Of a stretch of 27,053 nucleotides of DNA, positions 1-7,324 are shown one piece after another. The notes under the pieces are model-generated. The model did not search any database. It was given only the letters and a program-made list of their open reading frames with translations, and was not told the origin of the DNA. A program made the translations under genes and the position numbers. Source of the DNA: DASTQL01 sp035761805 (GTDB taxonomy: Bacteria > Actinomycetota > Actinomycetes > Jiangellales > Jiangellaceae); contig DASTQL010000174.1 in NCBI GenBank assembly GCA_035761805.1, forward strand, positions 1 through 27,053. Direction: 5' to 3'. Position 1 is the first letter of the stretch. Every line of letters begins with the position of its first letter.

Positions 1-381
1 GCCGAGGCGCTCCGCCGCGAGGGCCCGGCCGTAGCGGGCCCGGCGCACGTGCTCCTCGTCCGCCCGGACGGCGACCTCACCGAAGCGGTCGTAGGCCTCC
101 TGCGGCTCCCCGCTCTGCAGGGCGAGCTCGGCGTAGCCGAGCTCCAGCAGGGTGGCCCGACGCACCGCGGGATCGACGCCGTCACGCAGCAACTCGATGC
201 TGACACCCAGCCGGTCGGCCAGGTGCCCGAGCGCGATGTCCGTCGGGTGCCGTTTGCCCGACTCGACCAGGGACACATAGCTCGCAGATAGCACGTCTCC
301 CGCGGCGTCGGCCTGTGACATCCCCAGCTCGCGGCGCCTGGAGCGGACCCGTTCCCCCAGCGAGCCTTGACTAATTTCCAT
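1..381 (-). CDS. XRE-family HTH regulator, probably with TPR-like C-terminal part (partial, runs off left edge)
   Basis: The reading frame opens at ATG 381 and stays open to the window edge (127 codons seen), so the C-terminus is missing. Residues about 8-65 form a Cro/C1-type helix-turn-helix: LGERVRSRRRELGMSQADAA leads into the recognition-helix region SYVSLVESGKRHP, followed by LADRLGVSIELL. From about residue 75 the sequence becomes regular amphipathic helices (LLELGYAELALQSGEPQEAY, then a run of Ala/Arg/Glu-rich helix) typical of tetratricopeptide repeats. HTH plus TPR is the architecture of peptide-sensing RRNPP regulators of Firmicutes, and also of many actinobacterial regulators of unknown ligand. 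It is divergent from the secreted micro-peptide gene at 448, with only 66 bp between. A cognate peptide ligand is inference. The TPR call is tentative because only the start of that region is visible. Confidence 0.85.
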   Translation of the reverse strand, partial: MEISQGSLGERVRSRRRELGMSQADAAGDVLSASYVSLVESGKRHPTDIALGHLADRLGVSIELLRDGVDPAVRRATLLELGYAELALQSGEPQEAYDRFGEVAVRADEEHVRRARYGRALAAERLG

Positions 382-447
382 GACCACATTTCACTACAGG
401 GGTCACGTCCGCGCTAGCCCCTTCCTTCCGACCCCCCCGGAGGAGAT
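367..447 (+). promoter_or_regulatory. Shared divergent promoter region of XRE regulator and micro-peptide gene
   Basis: A TTGACT -35-like hexamer at 367-372 lies inside the first codons of the regulator. TTCACT follows 17 bases later (390-395) as a weak -10 for the rightward gene. The segment 381-405 is bracketed by TGACC and GGTCA inverted arms, a possible operator covering the regulator's start codon and the rightward -10. A GGAGG ribosome-binding sequence is at 439-443. The hexamers fit consensus only partly, so this is a proposal. Confidence 0.35.
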
Positions 448-588
448 GTGTCGACTCGAAAGCGCTACGCCGCGCTGCTCGTCGCTGCCCTGGCCGCCCT
501 CGCTGGCATCATCGCACCGGCTGCAGCTGCGTCGGCCGACGAGTCGGGCGTGGAGGTGACCCTCAGGGGCCCGTCTATGTGTTGCTGA
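448..588 (+). CDS. 46-residue secreted micro-peptide (putative signalling peptide precursor)
   Basis: GTG 448 opens a 46-codon frame ending at TGA 586-588. The product starts with a basic n-region (MSTRKRY), a 17-residue Ala/Leu hydrophobic core and a textbook signal-peptidase site (A-S-A before Asp31). That leaves a 16-residue mature peptide, DESGVEVTLRGPSMCC, with two terminal cysteines. GGAGG lies at 439-443, four bases before GTG. The overlapping ATG at 446 is in another frame and gives no signal peptide, so I prefer GTG 448. The gene is divergent from an XRE/TPR-type regulator and ends at a strong hairpin, so it looks like a real, independently transcribed unit too small for most gene finders. 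Role as a pheromone is inference. A decayed longer secreted protein is the alternative: another frame reads on after 570, but it runs into the terminator hairpin. Confidence 0.6.
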   Translation: MSTRKRYAALLVAALAALAGIIAPAAAASADESGVEVTLRGPSMCC

Positions 589-595
589 CGGGCAC

Positions 596-652
596 ACGCC
601 TCGAGCGGCACCCGGCCTCGACCCCCCCGGGCCCGGTGCCGCTCGAGGGCGT
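596..652. terminator. Long hairpin terminator after micro-peptide gene (possibly bidirectional)
   Basis: ACGC-CTCGAGCGGCACC on the left (from 596) pairs with GGTGCCGCTCGAGG-GCGT on the right (to 652). This gives a stem of about 14 perfect pairs plus a 4-bp foot with one bulge, around a C-rich loop. It starts 7 bases after the micro-peptide stop and also lies downstream of the convergent aminotransferase gene (stop at 715). There is no T-run, as is usual for actinobacterial hairpins. Confidence 0.7.
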
Positions 653-714
653 CAGGCTCAGGTGATGAGCATGCCGCGCCGTTGACGGCCGCAAATGCCA
701 GGGACGCTGTCGAG

Positions 715-1806
715 TCACGCCCGCCAGCGCGCCGCCACCCGCAGGAAGCGGTCGCTGGCCTCCGGCTCCGCCACCGTGACCCGCACGCCCTCGCCCGGGA
801 ACGGCCGGACCACGATCCCGGCCTGCTCGCACGCCTCGGCGAACTCCACGGTCCGCCCACCCAGCGCCAGCCACACGAAGTTGGCCTCGGTCACCGGCAC
901 GTCCCAGCCCTGGGCGCGCAGCTCCTCCCAGACCCGTGACCGCTCCTTGACCAGCGCGTCGACCCGCTCGAGCAGCTCGGACTCCCGACGCAGCGACTCG
1001 ACGGCCGCCCGCTGGGCCACCCCGGATACGCCGAAGGGCACCGCGGTCTTGCGCAGCGCCTCCGCCACCGGCTCGTGGGCCACCGCGAAGCCGACCCGCA
1101 GGCCCGCCAGACCGTAGGCCTTGGAGAACGTGCGCAGCACGCAGACGTTGGGCCGGTCGCGGTAGAACTCGATGCCCTCGACCGCCGCCGCGTCGCGGAC
1201 GAACTCCTTGTAGGCCTCGTCGACCACGACCAGCACGTCGGAGGGCACGCGGTCCACGAATGCCTCGAGCGGCTCCCGGTGCACCGCCGGACCGGTCGGG
1301 TTGTTCGGGCTGCACACCAGCACCAGCCGGGTGCGGTCGGTGACGGCGTCGGCCATCGCGTCGAGGTCGTGCGTCGCGTCCGCCCGGAGCGGCACCTGCA
1401 CCGACCTCGCCCCCGAGATACCGACGACGATCGGGTAGGCCTCGAAGGACCGCCAGGCGTAGACGACCTCGTCGCCGTCGGCGGCCGTCGCCTGGACGAT
1501 CTGCTGCAGCACGCCCACGCTGCCGGTGCCGGTGGCCAGGTGCTCCACCGGCACGTCGAGGTGTTCGGCGATCGCCACCGCGAGCCCGCTCGCGGTCATG
1601 TCCGGGTAGCGGTTCATGGCCCGCGCGGCCTCGACGGCGGCCTCCAGTACACCGGGGAGGGGCGGGTAGGGGTTCTCGTTCGAGGAGATCTTGTACGTCG
1701 TCATGCCTTCCTGTGCCGCCGGAGGCCGTCCGGGCTTGTACGCCGGCAGTCCGGTGAGCGCGCTGCGCAGGCGGGGGGTGGGCCGGTCGGCAGCAGGAGG
1801 CGTCAT
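715..1806 (-). CDS. hisC: Histidinol-phosphate / aromatic amino acid aminotransferase (PLP, class I/II)
   Basis: This 363-residue enzyme has fold-type I aminotransferase features along its whole length: substrate-arm motif SSNENPYPP (41-49), ATGTGSVGVLQQI (91-103) for phosphate contacts, CSPNNPTGP (165-173), VVVDEAYKEF (193-202) and the PLP-lysine motif RTFSKAYGLAGLRVGF with Lys229. Length and motifs fit HisC, which converts imidazole-acetol phosphate and glutamate to histidinol phosphate. Actinobacterial paralogues named Pat act on phenylalanine/tyrosine instead. With no other his genes nearby, an aromatic aminotransferase is equally possible. ATG 1806 is preceded by TAGGGT (1818-1813) with 6 bases between, so the mRNA is probably leaderless. 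The gene diverges from the EamA exporter and converges on the micro-peptide gene. Confidence 0.85.
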   Translation of the reverse strand: MTPPAADRPTPRLRSALTGLPAYKPGRPPAAQEGMTTYKISSNENPYPPLPGVLEAAVEAARAMNRYPDMTASGLAVAIAEHLDVPVEHLATGTGSVGVLQQIVQATAADGDEVVYAWRSFEAYPIVVGISGARSVQVPLRADATHDLDAMADAVTDRTRLVLVCSPNNPTGPAVHREPLEAFVDRVPSDVLVVVDEAYKEFVRDAAAVEGIEFYRDRPNVCVLRTFSKAYGLAGLRVGFAVAHEPVAEALRKTAVPFGVSGVAQRAAVESLRRESELLERVDALVKERSRVWEELRAQGWDVPVTEANFVWLALGGRTVEFAEACEQAGIVVRPFPGEGVRVTVAEPEASDRFLRVAARWRA

Positions 1807-1882
1807 GACCTCACCCTAGCCAGCGGTCCGAGGAGTGAGACGGGGGACATTAGTGTCAAAGCCAGACGTTACTGTCTACCGC
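1807..1882. promoter_or_regulatory. Divergent promoter with direct repeat TTAGTGTC / TTACTGTC
   Basis: This 76-bp region carries a leftward -10, TAGGGT (1818-1813), for hisC and a rightward -10, TACTGT (1870-1875), seven bases before GTG 1883. Two near-identical octamers, TTAGTGTC (1850-1857) and TTACTGTC (1869-1876), are spaced 19 bases apart start to start, about two helical turns. The second overlaps the rightward -10. They could bind a regulator on one DNA face, but no family can be assigned. Confidence 0.45.
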
Positions 1883-2884
1883 GTGAAGCAGTCCCACGCC
1901 ACCAGGGGCTACGCCCTCGTGCTGGGTGCTGCCGCGCTCTTCGCGGTCAACGCGTCGGTGTCCAAGGTGGTGCTCACCGCCGGCATCGCCCCCGACCGGC
2001 TCACCGCCCTGCGGTGCACCGCAGCGGCCATGGGGCTGCTGCTCGTCGCTCTCGTCGCCGGTCCCGCACGCCTGCGCCTGACCTGGCGAGAGGTCCCCTC
2101 GCTCGTCGCGCTCGGCGTCGTCGGCGCGGCCCTGGTCCAGTGGTTCTACTTCGTGGCGATCGACCGGCTCCCGGTGGGCATCGCGCTGCTGCTGGAGTTC
2201 ACCGCGCCGGTCTTCGTCGCCGTGTACGCACGGGTCGTCCAGCGGGCCGCCGTACGCCGCCGGGTCTGGCTGGCGATCGCCCTGTCCCTGGCCGGGCTCG
2301 GCCTCGTCGCCGAGGTGTGGCGCGACGCGGGGCTCGACGGCCTCGGTGTCGCGGCCGGGTTGGCCGCCGCCCTGTGCCTCACGACCTACTACGTGATCGG
2401 CGCACACACGGTCGCCCGCCGCGACCCGATCTCCCTCACCTTCTGGATGTTCGCCTTCGCCGCGCTGTTCTGGGCCGTGGCGCTGCCCTGGTCGGGCTTC
2501 GACACGTCGGTGCTGAGCGACGAGGCGTCGATGCTCGGAACCTTCTCGACCGCACAGGTCCCGCTCTGGGCGGTCCTCGCCTTCGTCGTCCTGGGTGGCA
2601 CCCTCGTGCCTTTCGCGCTCAACCTCGGCGCCCTGCGCGACCTCCCGGCGACCCAGGTCGGCGTCGTGGGGATGGCCGAGCCCGTGCTCGCCGCCCTCGT
2701 CGCCTGGCTGTGGCTGGGCCAGTCGCTCTCCCCCGTCCAGCTCGTCGGCGGCGCTGTCGTCCTGGCCGCCATCGGACTGGCTCACACCGCCCGCGTGCAG
2801 CCGCGGCAGCCCTACCCCGACGAGCTCGTCTTCCCGATCGAGGGGGAGAAGGTGACCGTCGGCGCCGACAGCGACGCCCGCTGA
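1883..2884 (+). CDS. EamA/RhtA-family drug/metabolite (amino acid) exporter
   Basis: The product is a 333-residue polytopic membrane protein with the internally duplicated EamA layout. The first half runs from GYALVLGAAALFAVNASVSK to about residue 150. The second begins near LGVAAGLAAALCLTTYYVIG and ends with the conserved GVVGMAEPVLAALVAWLWLG and GGAVVLAAIGL. About ten hydrophobic helices are visible, followed by a soluble tail (PYPDELVFPIEGEKVTVGAD). Family members export amino acids, purines or small metabolites by proton exchange. The substrate here cannot be read from sequence. I chose GTG 1883, not the in-frame GTG at 1835, because TACTGT sits 7 bases upstream and the hydrophobic domain starts immediately after. 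Divergence from an aminotransferase suggests, weakly, export of an amino acid or its keto acid. Confidence 0.85.
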   Translation: MKQSHATRGYALVLGAAALFAVNASVSKVVLTAGIAPDRLTALRCTAAAMGLLLVALVAGPARLRLTWREVPSLVALGVVGAALVQWFYFVAIDRLPVGIALLLEFTAPVFVAVYARVVQRAAVRRRVWLAIALSLAGLGLVAEVWRDAGLDGLGVAAGLAAALCLTTYYVIGAHTVARRDPISLTFWMFAFAALFWAVALPWSGFDTSVLSDEASMLGTFSTAQVPLWAVLAFVVLGGTLVPFALNLGALRDLPATQVGVVGMAEPVLAALVAWLWLGQSLSPVQLVGGAVVLAAIGLAHTARVQPRQPYPDELVFPIEGEKVTVGADSDAR

Positions 2885-3049
2885 GGTGGGAGGCCGGTAC
2901 CGGGCGTTCAGGGGAGAGAGCTCGGCACGGCTCGGAGGTTGCTGCCGGTGGTTGCGGCAAGGTCCGAGAGCCGCTGGGAGCAAGCCGTCCCGCAAGTCCA
3001 CGGCCAGCGGTCCACGCGGTGGGACCGGCGGCGGTTGGGCTTGCGCTGG

Positions 3050-3071
3050 TTAGGTGAGCCTCACCTACACT
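3050..3071 (+). promoter_or_regulatory. IdeR/DtxR-type iron box overlapping a leaderless promoter
   Basis: TTAGGTGAGCCTCACCTAC (3050-3068) contains a perfect 17-bp palindrome (TAGGTGAG-C-CTCACCTA) and matches 15 of 19 positions of the classical DtxR/IdeR consensus TTAGGTTAGGCTAACCTAA. The -10 hexamer TACACT (3066-3071) overlaps its right end, and GTG 3080 follows 8 bases later. Binding there would block RNA polymerase, so the downstream gene should be repressed when iron is plentiful. The 165 bases before it, back to the exporter stop at 2884, show nothing else I recognise. Confidence 0.8.
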
Positions 3072-3079
3072 TCGCGGAC

Positions 3080-5797
3080 GTGACGGCCCCCGCCCTGATG
3101 CGGCCCCCTGCGCCCTCGGCTGCCACCAGCAGACCGACGCTCCCGCTACCCGGTGCACCGCTGACCAGCGGAGCCCCTCGGACCGTTCCCTTCGTCGCCC
3201 GACTGGCCGACCACGGGGACCGCGTGGCCGTCGTCACCGGGGACGGCACGGCCACGACCTACGCCGAGCTCGCCTGCCGGGTCGAGGACGCCGCCCGGCG
3301 GCTGGGGCCGACGAGACGCCTCGTGCTGGTCGGCATGTCATCGGCGCTCGACGCGCTGGTCGCCTACCTGGGCGCCCTGGCCGGCGGCCACCCCGTGCTG
3401 CTCGCCCCCGCCGCGGACGACCAGGCCGTCGCCGGACTCGTCCAGGCGTACGACCCCGACGTCGTCGTCAACCCGAGCGACCGGGCCTCCAGCTGCGAGG
3501 AGCGCCACGACGGGACGACCCACGACCTGCACCCCGACCTGGCCCTGCTGCTCAGCACGTCCGGCTCCACCGGGTCGCCCAAGCTGGTCCGGCTCTCCCA
3601 CGGCAACCTGCAGGCCAACGCGGGGGCGATCGCCGACTACCTCGGCATCGACGAGACCGACCGGGCGGCGACGACCCTGCCGCTGCACTACTGCTACGGG
3701 CTCTCGGTGCTGCACAGCCACCTGCTGCGCGGCGCCACTCTCGTCCTCACAGAGCTCTCCGTCGTCGACGCGTGCTTCTGGGACCTCGTCCGCGAACAGC
3801 GCGTCACGAGCTTTGCGGGTGTCCCGCACACCTTCGACCTGCTCGAGCGCGTCGGCTTCGCGCGAATGAAGCTGCCCAGCCTGCGTCACGTCACCCAGGC
3901 AGGCGGTCGGCTGGCTCCCGACCGGGTACGCCACTGGGCGCTGGTCGGCCGCCGCCAGGGGTGGGAGCTGGTCGTCATGTACGGCCAGACCGAGGCGACG
4001 GCGCGGATGGCCTATCTGCCGCCCCACCTCGCCGAGCCCAGACCTCAGGCGATCGGCGTCCCGGTCCCCGGCGGCAGCCTCCGCATCGACCCGGTCGCCG
4101 AGCACGACGAGTCAGGAGTCGGCGAACTCGTCTACACCGGACCCAACGTCATGCTCGGGTACGCCGAGACCCCACAGGACCTGGGTCTGGGCCGCACCGT
4201 CCACGAGCTCCGGACCGGCGACCTCGCCCGCCTCGCCCCCGACGGTCTGTACGAGGTCGTCGGCCGCTGCTCGCGCTTCCTCAAGCTGTACGGCCTCCGG
4301 GTCGACCTCGGTCGGCTCGAGGAGCGGCTGACGACCGAGCACCGCATCACCGCCTGCTGCGTCGGCGACGATGACGGGATCACTGCCGCCGTCGAGGGCC
4401 GTCCCGATCCCCAGCGCGTACGGGAGGCGGTCGCCGCCTCGTGCGGCGTGCCCGCCAGGGTCGTGCGGGTCCGGCCGGTGGACCAGCTACCACGGCTGGC
4501 CAACGGAAAGCCCGACCTGCGCGCGGTCCAGGCGCTCGCAGCGCAGCCCCTGCCCAGCGACCCTGACCGAGGGCGCCACGACGTCGGCTCCCCCACCTCA
4601 GACGCCGACCCCGCCTCCCCCGTCTCGGCCCGCAGCCCCGTCGACGCCGCCACCCTCCGCGACCTCTACGCCTGGCTGCTCGACCGACCCGACGCCAGCG
4701 ACGACGACAGCTTCGTCGACCTGGGCGGCGACTCCCTCTCGTACGTCGAGGTCTCGGTCCGGCTGGAGGAGCTGCTGGGTCACCTGCCGGCCGGGTGGCA
4801 CACCCTCCCCGTACGGGAGCTGGTCCCGGCCGCACGGGCGATGCGCCGACCGGGGCGGACCGTGGAGACGAGCGTCCTGCTCCGCGCGGTGGCGATCGTG
4901 CTCATCGTGTCCACGCACGCGAAGATCGCCACGGTCCTCGGCAGCGCCCACGTCCTGGTGGCGGTTGCCGGGTTCAACTTCGCGCGGTTCCAGCTGACGG
5001 CGGCGCCCCGGCTGGAGCGGCTCAGGCAGCAGCTGGCCAGCATCGCGCGCGTCGTGGTGCCGAGCGTCGCGTGGATCGCCGGGGCCTTCCTGCTCACCGA
5101 CCTCTACACGCCGGCCAACCTCCTCCTGCTCAACGCCGTCGTCGGCCCGGAGACGTGGACGACGGCGTGGCACTTCTGGTTCGTCGAGGTGCTGGTGTGG
5201 TTGCTGCTGCTCACCGCGCTGCTCATGGCGACGCCGTGGGCCGACCGGCTCGAGCGCCGCTTCCCGTTCGGCTTCGTCGCCCTGCCGCTCACCGTCGGGC
5301 TGCTCTCGCGGTACGAGGTGGTGGAGCCCGGCATCGGTCCGCTCGGGCTCAACACGCGGCCGGTGCTGTGGCTCTTCGCCCTCGGCTGGGCGGCCGCCCG
5401 CGCCCGTACGGTGCCGCAACGGGTCCTGGTCACGTCGGTGGCAGCAGCGAGCGTGCCGGGGTTCTTCGACGACCCGCGGCGCGAGCTGCTCATGGTCGTC
5501 GGCATCGCACTGCTCGTCTGGGCCCCCGGCGTGCGCTGCCCGTGGGTGGTGGCGCGGGTCACGGGGGTGCTGGCCAGCGCCTCGCTCTTCGTCTACCTGA
5601 CGCACTGGGTGGTGTACCCGTGGTTCGACGACCGCTCGCCGCTGCTCGCGGTGCTGGCCGCGCTCGGGGTCGGGATCGGCTACTGGGCCGTGGCCACGCG
5701 CGCGATGACCGCTCTCACGCGGCGGCGGTCCGGTGGTCGTGGGCCAGCACGGCGTCCACGAGTGCGTGCACGTCGCGCTCGGTCTGCCGTGGGTTGA
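3080..5797 (+). CDS. Adenylation-carrier-acyltransferase-3 fusion enzyme (iron-regulated, NRPS-like)
   Basis: This 905-residue protein has three modules. Residues 20-480 are an ANL adenylating domain: LLLSTSGSTGSPK (about 156-169), MYGQTEAT (about 300), TGDLA (about 378), the RFLKLYGLRV hinge (about 398) and NGKPD with the catalytic Lys (about 474). Residues 530-585 are a carrier domain with LGGDSLSY, Ser552 being the phosphopantetheine site. From about 595 a multi-pass membrane acyltransferase-3 domain begins with LLRAVAIVLIVSTHA (His613 as the likely catalytic His) and ends near THWVVYPWF. The chain could activate an acyl or amino acid group, load it on its own carrier and pass it to a membrane acceptor. 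The LHYCYGLSVLH region lacks the Asp usual in alpha-amino-acid A domains, so an acyl/hydroxy/aryl acid may be the substrate. GTG 3080 is chosen because the iron box and -10 lie just upstream. Product unknown. Confidence 0.85.
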   Translation: MTAPALMRPPAPSAATSRPTLPLPGAPLTSGAPRTVPFVARLADHGDRVAVVTGDGTATTYAELACRVEDAARRLGPTRRLVLVGMSSALDALVAYLGALAGGHPVLLAPAADDQAVAGLVQAYDPDVVVNPSDRASSCEERHDGTTHDLHPDLALLLSTSGSTGSPKLVRLSHGNLQANAGAIADYLGIDETDRAATTLPLHYCYGLSVLHSHLLRGATLVLTELSVVDACFWDLVREQRVTSFAGVPHTFDLLERVGFARMKLPSLRHVTQAGGRLAPDRVRHWALVGRRQGWELVVMYGQTEATARMAYLPPHLAEPRPQAIGVPVPGGSLRIDPVAEHDESGVGELVYTGPNVMLGYAETPQDLGLGRTVHELRTGDLARLAPDGLYEVVGRCSRFLKLYGLRVDLGRLEERLTTEHRITACCVGDDDGITAAVEGRPDPQRVREAVAASCGVPARVVRVRPVDQLPRLANGKPDLRAVQALAAQPLPSDPDRGRHDVGSPTSDADPASPVSARSPVDAATLRDLYAWLLDRPDASDDDSFVDLGGDSLSYVEVSVRLEELLGHLPAGWHTLPVRELVPAARAMRRPGRTVETSVLLRAVAIVLIVSTHAKIATVLGSAHVLVAVAGFNFARFQLTAAPRLERLRQQLASIARVVVPSVAWIAGAFLLTDLYTPANLLLLNAVVGPETWTTAWHFWFVEVLVWLLLLTALLMATPWADRLERRFPFGFVALPLTVGLLSRYEVVEPGIGPLGLNTRPVLWLFALGWAAARARTVPQRVLVTSVAAASVPGFFDDPRRELLMVVGIALLVWAPGVRCPWVVARVTGVLASASLFVYLTHWVVYPWFDDRSPLLAVLAALGVGIGYWAVATRAMTALTRRRSGGRGPARRPRVRARRARSAVG

Positions 5798-7235
5798 CGA
5801 AGCAGGCCCGGAGGGCGAAGTGGCCGTCCACCACGGTGCCCGACGGGACGTGCAGGCCCTCCGCGTGGAGGCTCCGGAGCACCCGCTGGTTGCGGGCGTC
5901 GACCGTCTCGTCGCCGTCCCCGGCCGCCCCGCGCACCCGGAAGCAGCAGATCGACAACTCCGGCTCGTGCAGCAGCTCGAGCCGCGGCTCGGCCCGGACC
6001 CGGTCGGCGAGCAACCGGGCCAGCCGGTTGTGGGCGACGACCCGCTCGCGGACCCCGTCGCGGCCGATCTCGTGCAGCGTCGCCCAGACCGCGATCCCCC
6101 GGGCGGCGGCCGAGAGTTCCAGGCTCCACTCCTGGTACGGCCTGCCCAGCACGTCCCACGGCGAGTCGACGGCAGCGGCGGGGGCTGCGAACGCCCCCTC
6201 GACGGGATCGCTGGGCTCCTGCGTGAACGTACGTGCCAGAACCGGGCTGTCGCGGACGTAGGTGGCGCCGGTCCCCGTCGGCAGGGCCAACCACTTGTGC
6301 ATGTCCACGGCCACGGAGTCGGCGCGTCCAAGGTCGGTGAAGGCGTCCGCGCGGGTCTCGTCGAGGATGCCGAAGAGGCCGTAGGCGCCGTCCACGTGGA
6401 ACCAGGCATCGTGCTCGGCCGCCACGTCTGCGATCTCCGCGAGCGGGTCGAGGGCGCCCGTGCTCGTGGTGCCCGCGACCCCGACCACAGCGACCGGCAC
6501 CAGGCCTGCGGCCACGTCCTCCTGAACGGCCCGGCGAAGCGCCTGCACGTCGATGCGTTGCGCGCGGTCGGTGGGGACGAGGCGCAGTCCGCTGCGGCCG
6601 AGGCCCAGGACGCCCGCCGCCTTCAGCAGCGCGTGGTGGACCTCGCTGCTGGCATAGACACGACCGGGAGGCAGGCCCGCCATCCCGTCCTTCGCCGGGT
6701 CGGCGCCGATCCGCTCGTACGCACGCTGTCGCGCGGCTCCCAAGCCCAGCAGGTTTGCCACCGACCCACCGCTGGAGAAGACGCCCTCCATCTCGGCGGG
6801 CAGGCCGCACAGCTCGGCGATCCACCGCAGGGCGACCGCCTCGAGGAGGTTGCCGCTGAAGTCCAGGTAGCGCTGCTGGCCGGCCACGCTCGTCACCAGG
6901 CCGGCGGCCACAGGGACCGCGGTCGGCGCGCCGATGATCCAGCCGCTGAAGCCCGGCGCGAGAAACGGCGCCCCGTAGCGGGTCACCGGACCCGCCAGCT
7001 GGCGCAGGGTCTCCGCGGCACCCGCTCCCTGCTCGGGGAGCGGCCGGTCGAGCTGCGCCCGCCAGGTGGTGTCGGTCCCGGGGCCTTGGCCGCCGTCCGG
7101 TGACAGGTCGGGGAGCTCGCCCCGGACGAGGGGGGCGAGGGTGGGGGTCAGGGCCTTCAGGGCCGCCTCGAGGTCGTTCGAGGGGTCGGGCGAACCGGTG
7201 GGGCGGGCGGGCACGGTGGTCGAGGGCTCGGGCAC
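5715..7235 (-). CDS. PLP-dependent group II decarboxylase (DDC/GAD family)
   Basis: The 506-residue product shows the family's hallmarks in order: FSSGGSVANLLGL (substrate/PLP phosphate loop), SSEVHHALLKAAGVLGLG (His stacking on PLP), HVDGAYG (Asp pairing with the PLP nitrogen) and DMHKWL with Lys314 as the Schiff-base lysine. Family members decarboxylate aromatic amino acids, glutamate, aspartate or 2,4-diaminobutyrate. The substrate cannot be assigned here. The GTG start at 7235 has a GGAG nine bases upstream. The last 83 bp overlap the 3' end of the convergent adenylation-fusion gene. Group II decarboxylases occur in siderophore loci (for example lysine decarboxylase DesA), so a metabolic link with the iron-boxed neighbour is possible, but no iron box is visible in front of this gene. 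Confidence 0.85.
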   Translation of the reverse strand: MPEPSTTVPARPTGSPDPSNDLEAALKALTPTLAPLVRGELPDLSPDGGQGPGTDTTWRAQLDRPLPEQGAGAAETLRQLAGPVTRYGAPFLAPGFSGWIIGAPTAVPVAAGLVTSVAGQQRYLDFSGNLLEAVALRWIAELCGLPAEMEGVFSSGGSVANLLGLGAARQRAYERIGADPAKDGMAGLPPGRVYASSEVHHALLKAAGVLGLGRSGLRLVPTDRAQRIDVQALRRAVQEDVAAGLVPVAVVGVAGTTSTGALDPLAEIADVAAEHDAWFHVDGAYGLFGILDETRADAFTDLGRADSVAVDMHKWLALPTGTGATYVRDSPVLARTFTQEPSDPVEGAFAAPAAAVDSPWDVLGRPYQEWSLELSAAARGIAVWATLHEIGRDGVRERVVAHNRLARLLADRVRAEPRLELLHEPELSICCFRVRGAAGDGDETVDARNQRVLRSLHAEGLHVPSGTVVDGHFALRACFVNPRQTERDVHALVDAVLAHDHRTAAA

Positions 7236-7312
7236 CCCCGGAGTCTCCGGCGGCCGGGCGGTCCGGTCAACGTCGGGACGACGGGGCCGTCGGACTGGGT
7301 CGGCGCCCCGGC

Positions 7313-7318
7313 TACGGT
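7313..7318 (+). promoter_or_regulatory. -10 box of a leaderless transcript
   Basis: TACGGT lies six bases before the GTG at 7325. No Shine-Dalgarno sequence intervenes, so transcription probably starts at the start codon. Confidence 0.5.
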
Positions 7319-7324
7319 CGAGCG

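Noticed and set aside
446..588. ATG at 446 as the start of the small gene
   Set aside because: That frame gives no signal peptide. GTG 448, overlapping it, gives a complete and well-formed one.
1075..3057. 660-residue open frame on the plus strand
   Set aside because: It is antisense to the aminotransferase and out of frame with the exporter. Its Arg/Pro/Gly-rich composition and lack of any domain mark it as a GC-skew shadow.
4598..6409. 603-residue open frame on the minus strand
   Set aside because: It lies antisense to the adenylation fusion and in another frame of the decarboxylase, both of which have clear motifs.
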